NCBI GenBank assembly: GCA_025462805.1
Contig: JAOAPJ010000017.1
Coordinates: 1-5,339 of the forward strand
Direction: 5' to 3'
Length of the DNA stretch: 5,339 bases
Origin: Acidobacteriaceae bacterium
Lineage (GTDB): Bacteria > Acidobacteriota > Terriglobia > Terriglobales > Acidobacteriaceae
Below the pieces are notes generated by a model that worked only from the letters and a program-made list of their open reading frames with translations, was not told the DNA's origin and did no database searches. Every line of letters begins with the position of its first letter. Within the stretch, counting starts at the first letter, position 1. This document shows positions 1 through 4,564 of the stretch, piece after piece. The position numbers and the translations under genes are program-made.

Positions 1-75
1 GCCGTCTTCGTGTCGCGGACGATCTTCGACGCGCTGCTGAATCGCAAGGTGCGTGGGGAGGCGCTGTCGATCTGA
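1..75 (+). CDS. secD: SecD C-terminal end (5'-truncated)
   Basis: Only the last 24 codons are present; the frame is open from base 1 and stops at TGA (73-75), with a second in-frame TGA directly after it. The peptide contains VSRTIFDALL followed by a short basic tail (NRKVRGEALSI). This matches the end of the last transmembrane helix and cytoplasmic tail of SecD, where SRxxxD is typical. SecD is the inner-membrane partner of SecF in the SecDF accessory complex, which uses the proton gradient to help pull preproteins through SecYEG on the periplasmic side. The assignment rests partly on the short match and mostly on the SecF gene directly downstream in the same orientation. Nothing can be said about the missing N-terminal part. 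Confidence 0.85.
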   Translation, partial: AVFVSRTIFDALLNRKVRGEALSI

Positions 76-216
76 TGACCAGGGACCGCAAACAGGAGAC
101 AGCATCGACCTGCTCACGCGACGTCGACCGCACACCGGGCTGGGTGCCGCAGAAGTAGCGGAGAGCTGCGGAAGTATGGAGCCGGCCTCGGGGCCGAAGT
201 TCGCCAGATTGCAAAC

Positions 217-228
217 GGAGTTCACGTG
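217..228 (+). promoter_or_regulatory. Ribosome binding site and GTG start of secF
   Basis: GGAG at 217-220 lies 5 bases before the GTG at 226. It fixes the secF start, because the reading frame is open upstream all the way back to the secD stop codons but contains no ATG, GTG or TTG between them and this GTG. The resulting N-terminus, MELFHDVQIDWLGKKW, has the short cytoplasmic stretch expected before the first SecF membrane helix. Confidence 0.7.
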
Positions 229-1428
229 GAACTGTTTCACGACGTACAAATCGACTGGCTGGGGAAGAAATGGTACTTCCTCGGCTTCTCTCTTATCTTC
301 AGCGTGGCCGGGCTGCTGTCGATCTTCTTCTGGCACGGCATTCCGCTTGGTGTCGACTTCAAGGGCGGCACCCTGGTCTACGTCAAATTCGACGCTGCGC
401 CGGACTACGACCGAATTCGCAGTGCCATAGCCAAGGCCGGAATCCGCGACACCCGAATCCAGAGGTTCGGACCCGCCTCCAACAACCAGGTAATCGTCTC
501 ACTTCCTGAGCAGCAGACGCAGGAGACGAATCTGGAGGCTGGCCGCACGACCATCGTGAAGGCGCTGCAGGACAACTACTCGGCTGCGGGCCGGACGAGC
601 CAAGGCAAGCTCGACCTGGACAATGTGGGCCGGGCGACGCTCACGGACCTTCTCACCCAGGACAACCCTGAGCATCTCGGACCGGACGCCGCCCCGGTGA
701 AGTACGCGCGGCAGGTGGACGCCATTCTGAACTATCGCGACCGTCAGAACGGCGGATTGATCCGAAGCTATATTTCCTTGAAAGGTGTCGCTGACGCGGG
801 GGTGATTGCGGAGCTCGAGCAGAAGACCTACCTCTCCGGTTTCACCGTGTTCAATGTGGAGATCGTTGGTCCGCAGGTGGGTCAGCAACTGCGTAAGCAG
901 GCTCTGCTGGCTACGCTCTACTCACTGATTGGCATGTTGATCTATCTTTGGGTGCGCTTCGAACTGATCTACGGCGTGGCGGCCGTAGTGGCCGTCTTCC
1001 ACGACACGCTGATTACGATCGGGGCCTTCTCTCTCACCAATCAGGAGATCACCTTGACGGTGATCGCGGCTATCCTGACGTTGGTCGGCTACTCGATGAA
1101 CGATACGATCGTCGTGTTTGACCGAATCCGAGAAAACCTGCGGCTGAGCCGCCGCGAGTCGCTGCACGACGTAGTGAACCGCAGCATCAACCAGACCCTG
1201 AGCCGGACCGTGCTGACCTCAGGCCTCACCTTCCTTACCGTACTGTCGCTCTATCTGTTTGGGGGCGAGGTGCTGCATGGCTTCTCATTCGCGCTGGTGA
1301 TCGGCATCCTGATCGGTACCTATTCCTCGATTGCGGTCGCCGCTCCCATGCTGGTGGCCTACCAGGAGTGGCGCGCCGGCCATGGACGCGCCGCGGCTCT
1401 ACCCGCGGCAAAGCGGGCCCGCGTCTAA
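226..1428 (+). CDS. secF: Protein translocase subunit SecF (long form)
   Basis: SecF pairs with SecD in the inner membrane and uses proton flow to assist late steps of Sec-dependent export. The protein is 400 residues. A first membrane helix (about 17-36) is followed by the family motif GVDFKGGT (42-49), then a periplasmic domain up to about residue 222. A membrane block follows with VEIVGPQVGQQL (211-222), VRFE (243-246), VAVFHDTLITIG (255-266), GYSMNDTIVVFDRIREN (288-304), QTLSRTVLTSG (323-333) and a GGEVLHGFSFAL / GILIGTYSSI end. Asp293 and Asp299 and the nearby arginines lie in the segment linked to proton conduction in SecDF. E. coli SecF has about 323 residues; the extra length lies mainly between residues 100 and 200, in the periplasmic loop. 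The start is GTG with GGAG 5 bases upstream. The gene sits 150 bases after secD and ends before a strong intrinsic terminator, so secD-secF is probably one transcript. Confidence 0.96.
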   Translation: MELFHDVQIDWLGKKWYFLGFSLIFSVAGLLSIFFWHGIPLGVDFKGGTLVYVKFDAAPDYDRIRSAIAKAGIRDTRIQRFGPASNNQVIVSLPEQQTQETNLEAGRTTIVKALQDNYSAAGRTSQGKLDLDNVGRATLTDLLTQDNPEHLGPDAAPVKYARQVDAILNYRDRQNGGLIRSYISLKGVADAGVIAELEQKTYLSGFTVFNVEIVGPQVGQQLRKQALLATLYSLIGMLIYLWVRFELIYGVAAVVAVFHDTLITIGAFSLTNQEITLTVIAAILTLVGYSMNDTIVVFDRIRENLRLSRRESLHDVVNRSINQTLSRTVLTSGLTFLTVLSLYLFGGEVLHGFSFALVIGILIGTYSSIAVAAPMLVAYQEWRAGHGRAAALPAAKRARV

Positions 1429-1465
1429 TTCCGAAATACGCTCAATGAGTGCACGGCATTGCATC

Positions 1466-1499
1466 GGCTGCACCTGTCACGGTGCAGCCAAAGTTTTTT
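1466..1499 (+). terminator. Intrinsic terminator after secF
   Basis: A perfect 9-bp stem, GGCTGCACC (1466-1474) with GGTGCAGCC (1481-1489), closes a 6-base loop. AAAG and then six T (1494-1499) follow. It lies 37 bases after the secF stop and separates the sec unit from the tonB cluster. The T tract starts 4 bases after the stem, slightly further than ideal, so some read-through is possible. Confidence 0.8.
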
Positions 1500-1664
1500 G
1501 AATTTTCCGGGAACAAAGCACTGCGTCCCCGGTGTCTATAGCCAAGAAGTCGCAGGTCCAGGCTCTGCCCCCCTTACGCGCCATACCGGGTCCCGTTCTA
1601 GGGGAGCCGTTCGCGAAGAGCAGAGACTCTGGCGCCTAGCACGCCTGAATTCGAGGTAAGGCTC

Positions 1665-2384
1665 ATGTTTGAAGACGCTCTGATGGAATCCGGTGGCAAG
1701 ATCAAGTCGAAGAGCAAGTATTGGTCCATCGTTGCCTTCGCCATCAACGCGGGGATTCTAATCGGTCTCATCCTCTATCCGCTATTCCACCTGGAGTCGC
1801 TGCCCAAGCAGATGATGGCCACGCTGCTGACCGCGCCAGCCCCGCCACCACCGCCACCGCCGCCGCCACCACCGGCCGCTCCGGTTCCGAAGATCCATGT
1901 GCAGACAGTCGACCCCTTCCAGGCGCCGAGCAAGATTCCGCATGAGATCAAGGTGGTGAAGGAAGAGCCACCGCCGCCGCCCCCGGGTGGTGTGGCTGGC
2001 ATGGAAGGCATGGCCGGCGGATCGGCGGGGGGTGCCATTGGCGGCATCTTGGGCGGCGTCGGTCCGTCTCCGGTCGTCAAAGCCGCTCCGCCGAAAAAGG
2101 TGGCTATCTCATCCGGTGTCGCTACAGGCCTGAAGGTTGGCGGCACGACCCCCACGTATCCGCCGATCGCGCGTGCGGCCCGCATCTCAGGTACGGTCGT
2201 GCTGCAGGCGACCATCTCGAAGAGTGGCACGATTGAAAACCTGCGTGTGGTGAGCGGGCCTCCGATGCTGACCCAGTCGGCGCTGGAGGCAGTTCGCACA
2301 TGGCGGTACAAGCCGTACCAATTGAACGGCGATCCGGTCGAAGTGGAGACCACGGTGAACGTGGTGTACAACCTCGGCGGCTGA
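1665..2384 (+). CDS. tonB: Energy transducer TonB
   Basis: TonB carries the energy harvested by ExbB/ExbD across the periplasm to outer-membrane TonB-dependent transporters. The 239-residue protein has the full layout: a basic cytoplasmic N-terminus (KIKSKSK, 12-18), one uncleaved membrane helix (about 20-41), a periplasmic proline-rich stretch with 11 consecutive Pro (60-70) and a second run of 6 Pro (102-107), a Gly-rich linker (about 108-134), and a C-terminal TonB domain (about 160-237). The domain shows YPPIARAARISGTVVL, a SGTIENLRVVSG strand, ALEAVRTWRYKP and a final VNVVYNL strand. The start is supported by GAGG (1653-1656) 8 bases before ATG. At the position of the functional transmembrane His of E. 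coli TonB there is Asn28. It is first in a cluster with exbB and two exbD genes, the classical partners. No Fur-box-like site was seen upstream. Confidence 0.95.
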   Translation: MFEDALMESGGKIKSKSKYWSIVAFAINAGILIGLILYPLFHLESLPKQMMATLLTAPAPPPPPPPPPPPAAPVPKIHVQTVDPFQAPSKIPHEIKVVKEEPPPPPPGGVAGMEGMAGGSAGGAIGGILGGVGPSPVVKAAPPKKVAISSGVATGLKVGGTTPTYPPIARAARISGTVVLQATISKSGTIENLRVVSGPPMLTQSALEAVRTWRYKPYQLNGDPVEVETTVNVVYNLGG

Positions 2385-2428
2385 GGTTACGTGCCTCGCT
2401 CCCGGCGAGCGGGGATGTCATTCCAACA

Positions 2429-2468
2429 ACTGGCCTCTTCGGGTCATACAAGCATCGAAGAGGCCAGT
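2429..2468 (+). other. 13-bp inverted repeat between tonB and exbB
   Basis: ACTGGCCTCTTCG (2429-2441) is perfectly complementary to CGAAGAGGCCAGT (2456-2468) across a 14-base loop. No T run follows the stem directly; the nearest is TTTT at 2485-2488, 17 bases on. It could be a weak or Rho-assisted terminator, an mRNA processing or stability element that sets tonB against exbB levels, or a protein binding site. The repeat is seen in the sequence; the role is inference. Confidence 0.6.
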
Positions 2469-2559
2469 GCTAGCATCGGAGTGCTTTTCGGGGCATGACG
2501 ATCATCTGCACGACGGCTTCTCCACGCTGTGGTAAGTGGATGCAGTTTCTGTACCATCC

Positions 2560-2577
2560 AGGAGGAAAGATTCAGTG
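2560..2577 (+). promoter_or_regulatory. Strong Shine-Dalgarno and GTG start of exbB
   Basis: AGGAGG (2560-2565) is a perfect Shine-Dalgarno, 9 bases before GTG at 2575. This decides the start over the in-frame GTG at 2536, which lacks a comparable site and would add 13 residues (MDAVSVPSRRKDS) unlike an ExbB N-terminus. Confidence 0.8.
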
Positions 2578-3327
2578 ATTCTCGTTCAGCTCACTCACGT
2601 TGTTCCGCATATTTCCACTCTGGGCCTGTTTTTTCAGGACCAGGCTGGTGCCACTCCCGGTTTCACGCTCCCCGAGATGTGGGCAAAGATGGGCTTCCTC
2701 GCCCGGGGCGTCGTCATCCTGCTCTTTATCATGTCGATCTGGTCGCTGGCCGTGATCATCGACCGGCTTATTTACTTCAGTGCAGCCCGCAAGCAGTCGC
2801 GCGAGTTTGCTCCGAAGGTTGCTGGAGCGCTGCGTGAGGGCAAGCTGGATGAGGCCGTGAAGGTGGCCGATCGCAGCAAGAAGTCGCATCTGGCCGAAGT
2901 GGTCACCGCTGGTCTGCAGGAGTTCCGCAGCTACGGCAACGGCGGCGCCATCACCGAGGATCAGATTGAATCCGCCAAGCGCGCACTGGAGCGTGCCGAA
3001 GCCATCGTGCATGCCAAGCTGAAGCGCGGTTTGGGCGGCCTGGCAACCATCGGTTCCACCGCGCCGTTCATCGGCCTGTTCGGCACCGTGGTCGGTATCC
3101 TGAACGCATTCCAACAGATCGCCACGCAGAAGTCGGCCGGTATCGGCGCGATTGCAGGCGGTATCTCGGAGGCGCTCGTCACCACTGCATTCGGCCTGCT
3201 GGTTGCCATTCCGGCCGTCATGCTGTTCAACTACTTCACCAACAAGGTTGAGGCGTTCGACGTCGAGATGGACAACTCCTCAAGCGAACTGGTGGACTAC
3301 TTTATCAAGCAGGCGCAGCGCCGCTAA
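2575..3327 (+). CDS. exbB: MotA/TolQ/ExbB-family proton channel protein (ExbB)
   Basis: ExbB forms the pentameric inner-membrane channel that, with ExbD, turns proton flow into mechanical work on TonB. The 250-residue protein has three membrane helices: about 41-66 (LARGVVILLFIMSIW region), about 154-180, and about 198-222. Between the first two is a long, charged, helical cytoplasmic segment (about 70-150). The signature GSTAPFIGLFGTVVGI (160-175) and the third-helix block EALVTTAFGLLVAIPAVM (199-216) are diagnostic of the ExbB/TolQ/MotA family. The start is GTG with a perfect AGGAGG. TolQ is the main alternative identity, since the two are close paralogues; the adjacent tonB and exbD genes favour ExbB. 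The gene lies 190 bases after tonB, a gap that holds a stable inverted repeat, and 116 bases before the first exbD. Confidence 0.93.
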   Translation: MILVQLTHVVPHISTLGLFFQDQAGATPGFTLPEMWAKMGFLARGVVILLFIMSIWSLAVIIDRLIYFSAARKQSREFAPKVAGALREGKLDEAVKVADRSKKSHLAEVVTAGLQEFRSYGNGGAITEDQIESAKRALERAEAIVHAKLKRGLGGLATIGSTAPFIGLFGTVVGILNAFQQIATQKSAGIGAIAGGISEALVTTAFGLLVAIPAVMLFNYFTNKVEAFDVEMDNSSSELVDYFIKQAQRR

Positions 3328-3360
3328 GCGCCTGCGTCGCTGTCTGAGCGTGAATCCGGT

Positions 3361-3384
3361 GTGGCGGGGCTGAGGCTCCGCCAC
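3361..3384 (+). other. Hairpin between exbB and the first exbD
   Basis: GTGGCGGGGC (3361-3370) pairs with GCTCCGCCAC (3375-3384) over a TGAG tetraloop: 10 bp, one of them a G-U wobble. The sequence after it (CCTCCTTCTCC) is pyrimidine-rich but has no T tract, so a full intrinsic terminator is unlikely. An mRNA stability or processing element in a shared transcript fits better. Confidence 0.55.
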
Positions 3385-3443
3385 CCTCCTTCTCCAGAGA
3401 CGGCTGCAACACTTGGAACTATCCCGCTGCTCAGGGAGTACAT

Positions 3444-3887
3444 ATGGCACTTGCAGTACGCAACGAAGGCGCCAAGGTCAACTCCAACATTAACGTCACC
3501 CCCATGGTGGACGTCATGTTGGTGCTACTGATCATCTTCATGGTCATCACACCCATGGTGCAGAACAAGGTGAACGTCGACCTGGCAAAGAGCATTGACG
3601 CTACCCCCATGCCGGACGCCGATCACGAAGACTCTGTCGTCGTGGCAGTGACCCGCGATGGCAAGGTGTATCTGGGCGCGAATCAGATCTCCTCTGGCGA
3701 TCTGGGCCCCCGCATCACCGATATGCTGCAGAACAAGACGAACAAAGAGGTCTTTCTGCGCGCGGATGCCCGCTCTAACTATGGCGTGGTGATGGAAGCG
3801 ATCGATAACATCCGCACCTCCGGCGTGGATACGCTGGGCGTGTTGACCGAACAGCCGAACAACACGGTTGCCGGCGGCATGCAATAA
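3444..3887 (+). CDS. exbD: ExbD/TolR-family biopolymer transport protein, first copy
   Basis: ExbD sits inside the ExbB channel and couples proton movement to TonB. The 147-residue protein has a short cytoplasmic N-terminus, one membrane helix (about 22-41) opened by the family motif NVTPMVDVMLVLLIIFMV, and a periplasmic domain (about 45-137). Asp23 is the membrane aspartate expected to carry the proton. The periplasmic part shows DGKVYLGANQIS and KEVFLRADARSNYGVVMEAI, typical of ExbD/TolR. AGGGAG (3433-3438) lies 5 bases before ATG. The last codons are followed by an exact 9-base tandem duplication over the stop. It shares the N-terminal motif with the next gene but differs widely in the periplasmic domain, so the two look like an old duplication rather than a recent copy. 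TolR is the alternative identity. Confidence 0.92.
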   Translation: MALAVRNEGAKVNSNINVTPMVDVMLVLLIIFMVITPMVQNKVNVDLAKSIDATPMPDADHEDSVVVAVTRDGKVYLGANQISSGDLGPRITDMLQNKTNKEVFLRADARSNYGVVMEAIDNIRTSGVDTLGVLTEQPNNTVAGGMQ

Positions 3888-3897
3888 CTGCAATAAC
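3880..3897 (+). repeat. 9-base tandem duplication across the exbD stop
   Basis: TGCAATAAC occurs twice in immediate succession (3880-3888 and 3889-3897). The first copy includes the TAA stop of the first exbD, and the duplication places a second in-frame TAA three codons downstream, giving a backup stop. Confidence 0.75.
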
Positions 3898-3902
3898 AGG
3901 GT

Positions 3903-3922
3903 GCCCGGCCTCGCGGCTGGGC
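3903..3922 (+). other. Hairpin between the two exbD genes
   Basis: GCCCGGCC (3903-3910) pairs with GGCTGGGC (3915-3922) over a TCGC loop: 8 bp with one G-U wobble. No T run follows. It occupies most of the 57-base gap and ends 10 bases before the GAGGA ribosome binding site of the second exbD, so it could affect mRNA stability or ribosome access. Confidence 0.5.
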
Positions 3923-3944
3923 TCGCAATATTGAGGAAACACAC

Positions 3945-4379
3945 ATGTCATTCTCAACTGGCAGCGGCGGAGGGCTCTCCTCCGACATCAACGTCACTCC
4001 GATGATCGACATTCTGCTGGTGCTGCTGATCATCTTCATGGCCATCACGCCGGTCTCGCCGAAGGGCCTGGAAGCGCTGGTGCCGCAGCCCCCGAAGAAC
4101 AACCAGCCACAGAAGGAAAACGACACGGCTATCGTGCTGCAGATCATGCACACGCCGACCGGTCAGCCAGCCTATAAGATCAACGACCAGGATGTGCAGA
4201 AGGCGGATATCGCCGGCAAACTGCAGTCCATCTTCGCTACCCGCGCTACCAAGGTGATGTTCATCAAGGCTGACAAGGACCTCGACTTTGGTCCAGTGGC
4301 CAACGGTATCGACATCGCGAAGGGCGCCGGCGTCGATCACGTCGGTCTGATCACCCCAAAGATTGAGGCGGGTCAGTAA
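3945..4379 (+). CDS. exbD: ExbD/TolR-family biopolymer transport protein, second copy
   Basis: This is the second ExbD of the cluster, 144 residues. The N-terminus is SerGly-rich (MSFSTGSGGGLSS). The membrane motif DINVTPMIDILLVLLIIFMAITP follows in two parts, with the conserved aspartate at Asp22 (helix about 21-38). A Pro/Asn/Gln-rich linker (about 48-59: PQPPKNNQPQKE) leads to the periplasmic domain (about 60-140), which shows AYKINDQDV and KVMFIKADKDLDFGPV. The start has GAGGA (3933-3937) 7 bases before ATG. It follows the first exbD by 57 bases and should be translated from the same message. The membrane helix is nearly the same as in the first copy, but the linker and periplasmic part differ, which suggests the two proteins are not interchangeable and may pair within one ExbB channel. 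Role and family are clear; the division of labour is inference. Confidence 0.92.
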   Translation: MSFSTGSGGGLSSDINVTPMIDILLVLLIIFMAITPVSPKGLEALVPQPPKNNQPQKENDTAIVLQIMHTPTGQPAYKINDQDVQKADIAGKLQSIFATRATKVMFIKADKDLDFGPVANGIDIAKGAGVDHVGLITPKIEAGQ

Positions 4380-4397
4380 GGTTATCCCGCCGCTTCC

Positions 4398-4432
4398 AGC
4401 CCGCGGCCTCCCAGGGCCGCGGCTTTGTTCTT
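4398..4432 (+). terminator. Probable intrinsic terminator of the tonB-exb cluster
   Basis: AGCC-C-GCGGCC (4398-4408) pairs with GGCCGCGGCT (4415-4424) as a 10-bp GC-rich stem with one bulged C (4402) and a 6-base loop. It is followed by the T-rich run TTTGTTCTT (4424-4432). It begins 19 bases after the second exbD stop and just before the promoter of the TPR gene, which is where a cluster-end terminator is expected. The T run is interrupted by G and C, so efficiency may be moderate. Confidence 0.65.
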
Positions 4433-4444
4433 GGTGCACAGGCC

Positions 4445-4472
4445 TTGCAGGGTCGAAGAAAACAGTTACAAT
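4445..4472 (+). promoter_or_regulatory. Candidate sigma-70-type promoter for the TPR gene
   Basis: TTGCAG (4445-4450) as a -35 element is followed after 16 bases by TACAAT (4467-4472), which differs from the consensus -10 TATAAT at one base. The -35 matches only the TTG core. Transcription would start near 4479, leaving a leader of about 85 bases. Position directly after a terminator and before a gene supports it. Confidence 0.45.
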
Positions 4473-4564
4473 CACTGCGCAGAGAAAGTTAGCTTCCCTG
4501 CCCAGGAAACGGACCCCAACAACGCGCCGCGGTCTGGCACCTTTTCAAGGAGAATTGAAGCAGA

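Noticed and set aside
53..430. Open frame of 125 codons overlapping the secF start
   Set aside because: It overlaps the conserved SecF N-terminus in another frame and its product is Ser/Arg/Thr-rich with no family features; it is a shadow frame.
1459..1659. Open frame of 66 codons between secF and tonB
   Set aside because: It starts inside the secF terminator region, has no ribosome binding site, and its product looks like translated non-coding DNA.
1500..1664. Possible Fur box in the tonB leader
   Set aside because: TonB systems are often iron-regulated, so I looked for an AT-rich GATAAT-type palindrome; the leader is GC-rich and has none.
1775..2371. 198-codon open frame on the minus strand opposite tonB
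   Set aside because: Its Gly runs are the complement of the TonB proline codons; the + strand frame has clear TonB domains.
2536..2574. Upstream in-frame GTG start for exbB
   Set aside because: The perfect AGGAGG lies downstream of this GTG and is placed for the GTG at 2575; the 13 extra residues look non-coding.
2572..3114. 180-codon open frame on the minus strand opposite exbB
   Set aside because: It lies antisense to strongly conserved ExbB motifs, and its His/Gln/Ala/Asp-rich product resembles no family I recognise.
3954..4475. 173-codon open frame on the minus strand opposite the second exbD
   Set aside because: It spans the ExbD gene and the terminator and shows no family signature; it is a codon-bias shadow.
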